64,000 nucleotides of DNA from Lysinibacillus sphaericus OT4b.31 (GTDB lineage: Bacteria > Bacillota > Bacilli > Bacillales_A > Planococcaceae). The position numbers were made by a program, and so were the translations under genes. This document shows positions 56,711 to 64,000 of the stretch, piece after piece. Position 1 is the first letter of the stretch, and each line of letters opens with the position of its first letter. The stretch covers positions 1,605,391 to 1,669,390 of the forward strand of contig NZ_KB933398.1 in the NCBI RefSeq assembly GCF_000392615.1. The letters are read 5' to 3'. Under the pieces are notes generated by a model. That model did not search any database, was not told the DNA's origin, and was given only the letters and a program-made list of their open reading frames with translations.

Positions 56711-57934
56711 TTGGTTCAAGTACATACATGTCACAACGGTGTTCGTATTGTATCGGAGCAAATTGACCATGTGCGCTCTGTGGCACTTGGCATTTTTGTG
56801 GATGCTGGCTCACGATACGAGTTACCAGAGGAAAACGGTATTACACATTTTATTGAGCATATGTTATTTAAAGGGACAAAGACGCGTTCGGCACGTCAAA
56901 TTGCCGAAGAATTTGATCGTATCGGTGGAGAGTTAAATGCCTTCACATCCAAGGAAAATACGTGCTATTATGCAAAAGTATTAGACCATCATGCAGCGCT
57001 TGCGATGACAATATTAGCAGATATGTTCTTTAACTCGACGTTTGCCAAAGAAGAATTAGAGAAGGAACGTCAAGTGGTACTAGAAGAAATTTTAATGAGT
57101 GAAGATGCTCCTGATGACGATGTCCATGAAAAGCTATGGGAAGTCATGTATCCAAACGATGCGCTCGGTCGCCCAATTTTAGGCACTGCAGCAACATTAC
57201 AAACGTTTACAGCTGACATGATTCGCAACTATATGGCAAAACATTATGGACCGCAATCTGTCGTTATTTCAATTGCTGGAAACATTTCAGCAGAACTTTT
57301 GGCAACTATTGAGAACTTGTTTGGGCATTATCAGGCATCACCACTTGCCGTAGCGCCAATTCTTACAAAACCTCAGTTTCATGCAGGCGAAGTTGTGAAA
57401 GCACGTGACACGGAGCAGGCGCATTTAGCACTGTCTTATCCAGCTATTGGTGTAAAAGACCCAGACATGTATAGCTTTATTGCACTTAATAATATTATTG
57501 GTGGCAATATGAGCTCTCGCCTGTTTCAAGAGGTGCGTGAAGAGCGCGGCTTAGCCTATACAATATTCTCTTATCAATCCTGTTATGCAGACGTTGGTGC
57601 ATTTACGATATACGGTAGTACAAGCCGTCAGCAATTACCCCAGCTACAACATACAATCGATGCAACAATGCTTGATATCGTAGCAGGTGGTGTCACAGAG
57701 GAAGAACTCGATAATGCAAAAGAACAGCTAAAAGGTAGTTTTGTCTTAGGTCTAGAAGGAACAGGCGCACGTATGAACCGCAACGGGACAAGTGAACTTG
57801 TGCATCGAAGACATCGTTCGGTAGATGAAGTTTTAGCTTCTATTGATGCTGTATCAATGGCATCGGTAGATCGTTTAATAGCCAAAATATTAAAATCAGA
57901 ACCAGCCATTTCAATAATCGGCCCTGATTTATAA
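56711..57934 (+). CDS. mlpA: M16-family zinc metallopeptidase MlpA (YmxG/PepR)
   Basis: A 407-residue pitrilysin/M16B-type peptidase, similar to mitochondrial processing peptidase beta. The inverted zinc motif HFIEH is at residues 46-50, with the third ligand Glu in the conserved ERQVVLEEILMSEDAPDD (about 118-135). The C-terminal half contains the glycine-rich NIIGGNMSSRLFQEVREERGLAY (in part). The start is TTG 56711, 6 bases after GGGGGAG. In B. subtilis mlpA also lies a little after pnp. Confidence 0.95.
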   Translation: MVQVHTCHNGVRIVSEQIDHVRSVALGIFVDAGSRYELPEENGITHFIEHMLFKGTKTRSARQIAEEFDRIGGELNAFTSKENTCYYAKVLDHHAALAMTILADMFFNSTFAKEELEKERQVVLEEILMSEDAPDDDVHEKLWEVMYPNDALGRPILGTAATLQTFTADMIRNYMAKHYGPQSVVISIAGNISAELLATIENLFGHYQASPLAVAPILTKPQFHAGEVVKARDTEQAHLALSYPAIGVKDPDMYSFIALNNIIGGNMSSRLFQEVREERGLAYTIFSYQSCYADVGAFTIYGSTSRQQLPQLQHTIDATMLDIVAGGVTEEELDNAKEQLKGSFVLGLEGTGARMNRNGTSELVHRRHRSVDEVLASIDAVSMASVDRLIAKILKSEPAISIIGPDL

Positions 57935-57941
57935 ATAATGC

Positions 57942-57981
57942 AGAATCATTCACTAAGCTAAAGGTGAATGATTCTTTTTTT
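57942..57981 (+). terminator. intrinsic terminator of mlpA
   Basis: AGAATCATTCAC (57942-57953) pairs perfectly with GTGAATGATTCT (57964-57975), followed by TTTTTT. Strong stem ending the mlpA transcript. Confidence 0.93.
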
Positions 57982-58046
57982 CCTTTCATAGAAAAAGACT
58001 TTCTCAATTAACTATTGATATTCTCAATAAACTTTGTTAGCATAAA

Positions 58047-58067
58047 TGATATTGAAAATCATTATCA
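58047..58067 (+). promoter_or_regulatory. Fur box upstream of the iron/heme uptake operon
   Basis: The 19-bp core at 58048-58066 (GATATTGAAAATCATTATC) differs from the consensus GATAATGATAATCATTATC at only two positions, and the palindromic right half is perfect. It lies 23 bp before the start of the lipoprotein gene, overlapping or just downstream of the likely promoter (possible TTGATA at 58015-58020 and TAGCAT at 58038-58043), so iron-bound Fur would repress the operon. Confidence 0.85.
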
Positions 58068-58089
58068 TCTATTGGGAGGATATTTATAA

Positions 58090-59076
58090 ATGAAGAAGTT
58101 TGCTTGTCTAGGTTTGATAACGTTATCATTAGCACTAATTGGATGTGCAGAACAACAGGAAAAAGTTAAGAGTGAAGATTCCGTTGAAGTGGAGGTGCAG
58201 GAACAAGATACGGCAGCTACAGAAAGCGATGTATTGGCAGATGGTATTGATGAAGGAAAATTCCAAGAATTACTAGCTGCTTTTCCAGTTACGGTTCCAG
58301 ATAAAATTGCAACGACGTCTGTTCCTTTAACAGAAATGCTGCATTTGTTGGATATTAAACCTGTAGGAGTTCCGACATCTACAAATCCGATTCCAGCAGA
58401 TTTTGATGCGATTACACGTATCGGCTCACCGATGGCACCTGATTTAGAGGTCATTTCAAGTTTACAAACAGATTTGATTCTTGGTGCATCCTCATTACAA
58501 GATTCACTGGATAAAACGTTACAAGGAATGAATTTACAAGCGGCTTATTTACCGACAGATTCGTTTGAAGATTTAAAACTAAGCTTTAAAGTATTAGGCA
58601 CGTACTTTGGCAAAGAAGAAAAAATGAATGAAGTACTACAAAATATTGTAGAAAAGGAACAAGAATTAGCGAAGCTTGCGCAAGGCAAAGAACTGCCGTC
58701 AGTTATGTTGGTGATTGGAACATCGGATGACTTCATGGTTATGAACGATAAATCGTATTTAGGAAGTTTAGTAGAACAACTAGGTGCAAATAATATTGCT
58801 AAGTCAGTCTTAAAAACGGAATCCACATACTCAGCAATTAACTTGGAAGATATTGTTGTCGCTGATCCAGATATGATTTTTGTATTGGCGTCAGGGGATC
58901 ACGGAGCAAATGAAGATAAGTTCAAACAAGAAGTGGCTAAAAATAGTGCTTGGACACAATTATCAGCCTATAAAAACGATAAAATTCATATACTAGATTA
59001 TAGTATATTTGGTGTAACATCTATTACAAATGTCGATACAGCGTTAACAACAATTGCTGATTATTTCCTTGAATAG
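58090..59076 (+). CDS. iron/heme ABC transporter substrate-binding lipoprotein (IsdE-like)
   Basis: Surface lipoprotein of the type III periplasmic-binding family. The signal peptide ends in the lipobox LIGC with Cys19. The body has the bilobed FecB/BtuF pattern, PVTVPDKIATTSVPLTEMLHLLDIKPVG and later YSAINLEDIVVADPDMIFVLA (in part). Similarity in character to staphylococcal IsdE and the HugZ-like gene downstream point to heme, but a siderophore ligand is not excluded. It opens a four-gene operon behind a Fur box. Confidence 0.88.
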   Translation: MKKFACLGLITLSLALIGCAEQQEKVKSEDSVEVEVQEQDTAATESDVLADGIDEGKFQELLAAFPVTVPDKIATTSVPLTEMLHLLDIKPVGVPTSTNPIPADFDAITRIGSPMAPDLEVISSLQTDLILGASSLQDSLDKTLQGMNLQAAYLPTDSFEDLKLSFKVLGTYFGKEEKMNEVLQNIVEKEQELAKLAQGKELPSVMLVIGTSDDFMVMNDKSYLGSLVEQLGANNIAKSVLKTESTYSAINLEDIVVADPDMIFVLASGDHGANEDKFKQEVAKNSAWTQLSAYKNDKIHILDYSIFGVTSITNVDTALTTIADYFLE

Positions 59077-59091
59077 CGTGAGGTGCTTCAC

Positions 59092-60081
59092 ATGATTCGT
59101 ACAACAAGAAGTCGCACAATTGTTATTATAACTTTTGCGCTCACACTGATAGCTGCGATAGTAGCAATAGGACTAGGCAGTGTGCATATTGCCGTTCCAG
59201 ATATTTTAAAGACCATTTTTAATGGACGTGAAGAAGGGGTCTATACAACGATTATTTGGGATATTCGTCTGCCCCGTGTTTTATTGGCACTTATTATTGG
59301 CGCCAATATTGCTATCTCAGGTGCTTTGCTACAAGCAGTGATGGGCAATCCACTTGCAGATCCCGGACTTACTGGTGTAACGAGTGGAGCTGCAGCATTT
59401 GTTCTACTCATTATGTTAGCCAATCCTGAGTACACACATTTAATCCCGCTAGCAGCATTTGTCGGCGGATTACTAGCCGCTACAATTGTCTACGCACTTG
59501 CTTGGCGACGGACTGGCATCACGCCAATAACGATTATCTTATCAGGGGTTGCAGTCAACGCTTTATGCGGTGGGGTAATAGGTTTCCTTTCCATTATATA
59601 TAGCGACCGTTTACCTTCAGCGGTGCAATGGCTGAATGGTAGCTTAGCAGCAAAAGGTTATGCATCATTGCAAATGATTTATATGTACGCCATTATCGGT
59701 TGGATTTTATCGATTTTTGCAATCCGCAAGGCTAACATTATTCGTTTGGGCGATCAAGTCGCTGTGAACTTAGGTGAAAATGTCACGCGTATTCGAATAC
59801 TGTTATCTATCTTAGCTGTTTTTTTAGCAGCCATTTCTGTGGCAGCGATTGGCATGATTGGGTTTGTCGGTTTAATCGTTCCGCATATGGCACGATTACT
59901 TGTCGGCTCGGACTATAAATATATGTTGCCAATGAGTATGGCAATGGGGGCTATTGTATTACTGCTGGCTGATACGGGTGGTCGGACTTTATTTGCGCCA
60001 TTGGATATTCCAGCGGGTATATTAATGGCGGTTATCGGTGGTCCATACTTTTTATACTTAATGCGAAAGAGGGCGTTTTAA
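59092..60081 (+). CDS. FecCD-family iron/heme ABC transporter permease
   Basis: A 329-residue permease with about nine to ten membrane helices and the FecCD signatures LPRVLLALIIGANIAISGALLQ (in part), NPLADPGLTGVTSGAA and the ATPase-contact GMIGFVGLIVPHMARLL. It would form a homodimer in the membrane. I start at ATG 59092, 6 bases after GAGGTG; an in-frame GTG at 59083 is inside that site. The end overlaps the ATPase gene by one base. Confidence 0.94.
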   Translation: MIRTTRSRTIVIITFALTLIAAIVAIGLGSVHIAVPDILKTIFNGREEGVYTTIIWDIRLPRVLLALIIGANIAISGALLQAVMGNPLADPGLTGVTSGAAAFVLLIMLANPEYTHLIPLAAFVGGLLAATIVYALAWRRTGITPITIILSGVAVNALCGGVIGFLSIIYSDRLPSAVQWLNGSLAAKGYASLQMIYMYAIIGWILSIFAIRKANIIRLGDQVAVNLGENVTRIRILLSILAVFLAAISVAAIGMIGFVGLIVPHMARLLVGSDYKYMLPMSMAMGAIVLLLADTGGRTLFAPLDIPAGILMAVIGGPYFLYLMRKRAF

Positions 60082-60863
60082 TGTTAAAAATTGAGCAGCT
60101 TTCCGTTTGCTATGAGCACAAAGAAGTTGTCCATGATTTTTCATTTGATGTCAAAAAGGGAGAGGTATTGTCCATCATCGGTCCAAATGGCTCAGGAAAG
60201 TCTACGATTTTAAAGGCAGTGTCGCGTATGTTACCTTATCAAGCGGGAACTATTACGTTTGACGGAGAAAATATGCGCCAATTGTCATCAAAGGAAATTG
60301 CAAAGAAAATGTGTGTATTGAGTCAGCGCAACCAAGCCCCAGCCGATATAACAGTACGTAATTTAGTATGTTACGGACGGTATCCTCATAAAAAATGGTT
60401 TGAACGTTTGGATGATGAAGACTATGCGATTGTCGATTGGGCCCTAGAAAAAACACAGCTCACTCATTACAAAGATCAATCGATTGCTGCACTATCTGGC
60501 GGAGAATCACAGCGTGCTTGGATTGCAATGGCACTGGCACAAAGACCACAAATATTATTACTAGATGAGCCGACAACCTATTTAGATATTGCGCATCAGC
60601 ATGAGGTGCTCGAGCTAGTACGTGAGTTGAACCGTGATATGGGAATGACCGTTGTCATGGTACTCCATGATTTGAATCAGGCTTCTAGTTATAGTGACAG
60701 TATCGTTGTTGTAAAAGATGGCTATCGTGCACAAATTGGGACGCCAGATTATGTCATGACAGAACAAATGATTCAGACCATTTATAAAATGGAGGCAGAA
60801 ATTCAACATGTTGAATGGGATTCAGCCCCACGTATTCAATTAAAAAGTACTATTAAATGTTAG
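60081..60863 (+). CDS. iron/heme ABC transporter ATP-binding protein (FepC/FhuC type)
   Basis: A 260-residue ATPase with Walker A GPNGSGKST (about 34-42), the Q-loop near SQRNQAPADITV, the signature LSGGESQRAWIAMALAQ (about 140-156), Walker B ILLLDEPTTYLDI and the switch His in VLHDLNQA. It energises the permease encoded just upstream. The start overlaps that gene's stop (TAATG). Confidence 0.96.
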   Translation: MLKIEQLSVCYEHKEVVHDFSFDVKKGEVLSIIGPNGSGKSTILKAVSRMLPYQAGTITFDGENMRQLSSKEIAKKMCVLSQRNQAPADITVRNLVCYGRYPHKKWFERLDDEDYAIVDWALEKTQLTHYKDQSIAALSGGESQRAWIAMALAQRPQILLLDEPTTYLDIAHQHEVLELVRELNRDMGMTVVMVLHDLNQASSYSDSIVVVKDGYRAQIGTPDYVMTEQMIQTIYKMEAEIQHVEWDSAPRIQLKSTIKC

Positions 60864-60874
60864 GAGGCTTTATC

Positions 60875-61366
60875 ATGAAAAAGACAATAGATATTGAAAA
60901 AATTAAACAAGATTATGAAGTGTTTATTCAAGGAAAAAAAAGTTGTGTGTTAAGTCTAGTTAACGGTGAAGGAAAGCCATTTAGTAGCACGACACCTTTT
61001 GTACGTATAAACGGCAAGTTTTATATTTATATTAGTCGTATCGCAGAGCATTTCCAGCTACTCGAGCAGGCACAATTTGTCGATGTATTATGTGTTGCAG
61101 ATGAAGCTGTGACGTCTAATAGCTTTGCTGCTGAGCGCGCGCGCTGGCAATGTACGTCTAAGCATTTAGGTAATGAAGGGTATGAGGAAGTGTTTGCTAA
61201 ATTCGATGGGGTACATAGCGCACCAATGATGAAGCTGTTACGTACGCTTGATTTTTCACTATTTGAGCTAACACCAATAGAAGGCCGTTATGTTGTAGGT
61301 TTTGGTAAAGCATTTGATATCGATTTAGTCAACGATACGTTAAAACATGTAGTCGTTGATAAGTAA
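60875..61366 (+). CDS. HugZ-like heme utilisation protein
   Basis: A 163-residue protein with the split-barrel flavin/heme-binding fold of the pyridoxamine 5'-phosphate oxidase superfamily: SCVLSLVNGEGKPFSSTTPFV, a FYIYISRIAEHFQLLE strand-helix and an RARWQCTSKHL segment resemble HugZ/HutZ proteins linked to heme breakdown or storage. I start at ATG 60875, 7 bases after TAGGAGG; the ATG at 60857 lies within the ATPase gene. It is the last gene of the Fur-linked operon, which strengthens a heme role. Confidence 0.85.
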   Translation: MKKTIDIEKIKQDYEVFIQGKKSCVLSLVNGEGKPFSSTTPFVRINGKFYIYISRIAEHFQLLEQAQFVDVLCVADEAVTSNSFAAERARWQCTSKHLGNEGYEEVFAKFDGVHSAPMMKLLRTLDFSLFELTPIEGRYVVGFGKAFDIDLVNDTLKHVVVDK

Positions 61367-61413
61367 ACTTTTGACGCTTTCATTTTTACCAGTTAACCTA
61401 CAGATGTGAAGAC

Positions 61414-61460
61414 AAAAGGTTTCGGGAATGCCTATCATTCCCGAAACCTTTTGATTTTTT
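61414..61460. terminator. bidirectional terminator after the iron/heme operon
   Basis: Bases 61414-61430 and 61436-61452 form a perfect 17-bp stem (core GGTTTCGGGAATG) around CCTAT, followed by GATTTTTTTT. The A-rich left arm can serve the convergent minus-strand ABC exporter operon. Confidence 0.92.
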
Positions 61461-61591
61461 TTGTAGTTTTTCTGCAACGATTATTGAGATTGTATACAGC
61501 AACAGATGTAGGTGTTTCAATAAATCGCTATTATTGAGCATAACAATTTACACCATTATTGCAAATAAAAATAGTAAAGTAGTCGTTTCTA

Positions 61592-62206
61592 TCAAAAAAT
61601 CTCCTTTGCTGCCAATAAAGCGAGACATTTTCGAAAGACAAAAATGCTAATCATAGTGCTGATAATGGTCGGAACAAGGATCACTAATAAATTTCCCGCC
61701 ACTAACGATAGATAATAATGGATAGGATAGTTGATTAGAAAAATAAGGAAAACAGCCGTAAACAGCCTTAAATTTTTCATACTCTTCGTATCTTGAACGT
61801 GTAGTATGTAAAATTGTATACAGATAAGTAAAATCACACAACTAATATTTGCGAAGTACAAAGCGAACTGCTCAGAAAAATTACTGTATATAGTAATATG
61901 CATAAAATAAAAAGGTGCAGTGATAATAAAAAGAAGTAAAATTTGACAATAGCAAAATAGAAAATCAGTTTTTAACTGTGTTTTTTTTGCTAGTGGTAAG
62001 CTATTTACAAATAGTTCCCAGTTGGCGTTCTTGTCCTGCTCATAAAAACTATTGACAATATTAAGTGAAAATATAACGATGAAAAACAGCATAGAAAAAC
62101 TATCGAAATACTGTATACTGATGAAATTAATAATAATACAAATAATTAATATGCTAACTATTGAGAATTTTTGCATCGAAATTCTATACCAAAATAATGC
62201 TTTCAT
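61592..62206 (-). CDS. ABC-2 type membrane protein, second permease of the exporter
   Basis: A 204-residue protein with about six predicted membrane helices and no soluble domain. It is the last gene of a minus-strand operon with a paralogous-looking permease, an ATPase and a GntR regulator. I start at ATG 62206, 8 bases from the AGGAGG at 62220-62215; the alternative ATG at 62212 is only 2 bases away from it. The substrate cannot be read from the sequence. It appears unusually Phe/Ile-rich even for a membrane protein. Confidence 0.78.
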   Translation of the reverse strand: MKALFWYRISMQKFSIVSILIICIIINFISIQYFDSFSMLFFIVIFSLNIVNSFYEQDKNANWELFVNSLPLAKKTQLKTDFLFCYCQILLLFIITAPFYFMHITIYSNFSEQFALYFANISCVILLICIQFYILHVQDTKSMKNLRLFTAVFLIFLINYPIHYYLSLVAGNLLVILVPTIISTMISIFVFRKCLALLAAKEIF

Positions 62207-62218
62207 CCGCATCGCCTC

Positions 62219-62845
62219 CTAAAAATCTTTACGTTTATAAATACCAGTTGAAATAAGATAAGATAGCCATAAGATAAAAAGCCCAACAAAAGGTGCAAGG
62301 TAGCTATAATCTTTCAGTTTGGATAGTATCACGAAAAAATTGGTCACATATCCTTCTAATAGACCTAGTAAAAAGCCTGGTATGAAGCATAATGCAATAA
62401 CAACCATTCTTCCTTTGATTGAGCCGAATTTAATATAAATTGGTAATAACGTTGCCAGCATACAAAAAGCAACTGTCACAATTAGGCTGAAAATCAGAAA
62501 AAAATCGGTTGTCGAAATGTTAGTTGTATAGCGATTAATAAGTATGACAAAAGGTAACGCAATCACAAGTCCAATGATCATCAAAATGATACTTAGTATA
62601 TATTTGCTGAGCACTATTTCGCCTTTTGAAATAGGAAGCGTATTCGCATATTTATCCCAGTTGCATAGCTCATCGTATGTGAGAGCAGTTATAGCTTGAA
62701 TGGTTACGATAAAGACAATAAATGAAAAAAGTATTGCACCCTGTTGCATGAAAACAGACATGATTAAAATGGCAATGAGAAAAATAGCCTGAGATTTCAA
62801 TTGACGCTGGAAAGTCATTAAATCTTTCACTAGCAGTGCAGTCAT
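62219..62845 (-). CDS. ABC-2 type membrane protein, first permease of the exporter
   Basis: A 208-residue protein with about six membrane helices; YDELCNWDKYANTLPISKGEIVLSKY (in part, about 55-80) is characteristic of ABC-2 permeases of the DUF/ABC2_membrane_5 kind. The ATG at 62845 overlaps the stop of the ATPase gene (TGATG), so the two are translationally coupled. It is related in layout to the next permease; the pair probably forms a heterodimeric channel. Confidence 0.82.
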   Translation of the reverse strand: MTALLVKDLMTFQRQLKSQAIFLIAILIMSVFMQQGAILFSFIVFIVTIQAITALTYDELCNWDKYANTLPISKGEIVLSKYILSIILMIIGLVIALPFVILINRYTTNISTTDFFLIFSLIVTVAFCMLATLLPIYIKFGSIKGRMVVIALCFIPGFLLGLLEGYVTNFFVILSKLKDYSYLAPFVGLFILWLSYLISTGIYKRKDF

Positions 62846-63690
62846 CACACAACACTACCTTTCACATAAAATAGCATAATTTCCTCAATAGTCGGCTTTT
62901 CAAGACTAAATGCCGTACTTACTTCGTTTTTACGGACAAGTACCTCAACACCAAAAGCACCGTTGCGCTTCCCGATAACAGCATGTTCAGGTAATTCACT
63001 TACTTCCTCATTATTCCCTTTAAAAATGCCGTATTCATAAAGCATTACATCCTTACTTTCACTAAATAAAATTTCACCATTATGGATACATGTAATATAA
63101 TCCGCAATCTTTTCTAAATCGCTCGTAATGTGTGAAGAAAATAAAATACTATGTGTTTCATCCTGCATAAAATCTAAAAACAAGTCGAGAATTTCTTCAC
63201 GAATAATGGGATCGAGCCCACTTGTTGGTTCATCTAAAATCAATAATTTTGGATGATGTGACAAGGCTAGTGCAATTGACAGCTTCATCCTCATTCCTCG
63301 GGATAACTCTTTAATCCTTTTTCGCTCAGGCACTTTAAATTGCGTTAGCCGCTCATAATAATAGGGCGAATCCCACGTTTTAAATACTCTCTTCATAAAT
63401 TTGTCGAGTTGCGTCGCATTTAGCGTCTCGGGTACATGTAAATCGTCAAAAACGACACCGATGTCGTTTTTTATCGCAATTTCATGTTCGACAGCATCCT
63501 TGCCAAATAGCAAAATTTCGCCATATTCTTTTTTAAGGAGATTTAACATGCATTTAATCGTTGTTGACTTGCCCGCACCATTCTCTCCAACAAATCCCAT
63601 GACTGTTCCTTGGGGTACAGAAAAACTCACATCTTTTAGTGAAAAGCCAACAAAGCTTTTATGTAAATCATGAATTTCAATGGCATTCAT
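62845..63690 (-). CDS. ABC transporter ATP-binding protein (exporter type)
   Basis: A 281-residue ATPase with Walker A GENGAGKSTT (about 35-44), signature LSRGMRMKLSIALALS, Walker B LLILDEPTSGLDP and an H-loop His in SSHITSDLEKIADYI. The C-terminal extension (about 215-281) is typical of CcmA/YtrB-like exporter ATPases. It starts directly after the GntR stop with GAGGAGG upstream. YtrB-like systems respond to cell-wall stress in Bacillus; the same role here is inference. Confidence 0.92.
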   Translation of the reverse strand: MNAIEIHDLHKSFVGFSLKDVSFSVPQGTVMGFVGENGAGKSTTIKCMLNLLKKEYGEILLFGKDAVEHEIAIKNDIGVVFDDLHVPETLNATQLDKFMKRVFKTWDSPYYYERLTQFKVPERKRIKELSRGMRMKLSIALALSHHPKLLILDEPTSGLDPIIREEILDLFLDFMQDETHSILFSSHITSDLEKIADYITCIHNGEILFSESKDVMLYEYGIFKGNNEEVSELPEHAVIGKRNGAFGVEVLVRKNEVSTAFSLEKPTIEEIMLFYVKGSVV

Positions 63691-64000
63691 TTAGTTGTCC
63701 TCCTCTAAAGTTAATGTTAGAAGCTCTTGTACTTCCTCTTTTGTAAGCCCTGCTGTTTTTGCTGTTTTAACGGCCTTTTGCAAATGTTCTTCAACCTGAC
63801 GTAGTAATTCCTCACGAAGAAAATCTTGATTGCGCTCCGTAACAAAGCTCCCTTTGCCTGCGACGGTTTCTATAAAACCATCTCGCTCTAAATCAGCATA
63901 GGCCCGTTTCGTTGTCATCACGCTAATTTTTAACTCCTTCGCAAGCATACGAATAGAAGGTAATGCATCACCGGCCTGTAATTTATTGGCCAAGATTGCT
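63691..64000 (-). CDS. GntR/YtrA-family transcriptional regulator, partial
   Basis: The reading frame continues past the window edge, so the N-terminus is missing (the in-frame TTG at 63993 is internal). The visible part has the GntR winged-helix pattern ALPSIRMLAKELKISVMTTKRAYADLE and a wing, VAGKGSFV, followed by the short helical C-terminus (about 45 residues) of the YtrA subfamily, which lacks a large ligand domain. Such regulators normally repress the adjacent ABC exporter operon. Confidence 0.9.
   Translation of the reverse strand, partial: AILANKLQAGDALPSIRMLAKELKISVMTTKRAYADLERDGFIETVAGKGSFVTERNQDFLREELLRQVEEHLQKAVKTAKTAGLTKEEVQELLTLTLEEDN

Noticed and set aside
56399-56936. Reading frames crossing the palindrome and the mlpA start
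   Set aside because: They overlap the repeat or mlpA in another frame and encode no recognisable protein.

Overview
The window reads as chromosomal DNA of a motile, low-GC Gram-positive of the order Bacillales. Gene order follows the Bacillus subtilis codY - fla/che - rpsB - polC - infB - pnp stretch almost gene for gene. A Lysinibacillus-like (Planococcaceae) host is my best guess; that is an inference from protein character and gene content, not a database match.

Layout. 1-959: the last codons of hslU, then codY with a strong terminator. 1401-30376: one long plus-strand fla/che operon. It encodes the rod (flgB, flgC, fliE), MS ring and switch (fliF, fliG, fliM, fliY), export apparatus (fliH, fliI, fliJ, fliO, fliP, fliQ, fliR, flhB, flhA), hook and hook-length proteins (fliK, flgD, flgE), stator-related genes (ylxF/motE, swrD, fliL), assembly placement (flhF, flhG) and chemotaxis (cheY, cheB, cheA, cheW, cheC, cheD). 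It ends with sigD and a swrB-like gene. Two small genes of unknown function flank sigD. 30534-55768: housekeeping genes for translation, lipid and isoprenoid synthesis, replication and RNA turnover (rpsB, tsf, pyrH, frr, uppS, cdsA, dxr, rseP, proS, polC, rimP, nusA, ylxR, ylxQ, infB, ylxP, rbfA, truB, ribF, rpsO, pnp), split by several intrinsic terminators. 55779-56653: a decayed IS1182-family element lies between pnp and the M16 peptidase gene mlpA, about where B. subtilis carries ylxY. 58090-61366: a Fur-box-preceded iron/heme uptake operon (lipoprotein, permease, ATPase, HugZ-like protein). 61592-64000: on the minus strand, a GntR/YtrA-type regulator (cut by the window edge) with an ABC exporter of one ATPase and two membrane proteins.

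How it works together. The fla/che operon is a build-order operon: structural and export parts first, chemotaxis next, and the late sigma factor near the distal end, so SigD level is set by how much transcription and translation reaches it. The sequence suggests extra control at RNA level: a hairpin between the Shine-Dalgarno and start codon of swrD, a multi-hairpin leader with its own promoter before sigD, and structured leaders before pnp, ylxR, rbfA and proS.

The core is ordinary and conserved. What looks unusual lies between genes: the swrD start site, the sigD leader, the terminator-like hairpin in the pnp leader, the IS1182 remnant whose ends appear to supply the pnp terminator and the mlpA -35 box, and two related palindromic repeats, one nested in the IS remnant. 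I found no rRNA or tRNA gene, CRISPR array, prophage or defence system.
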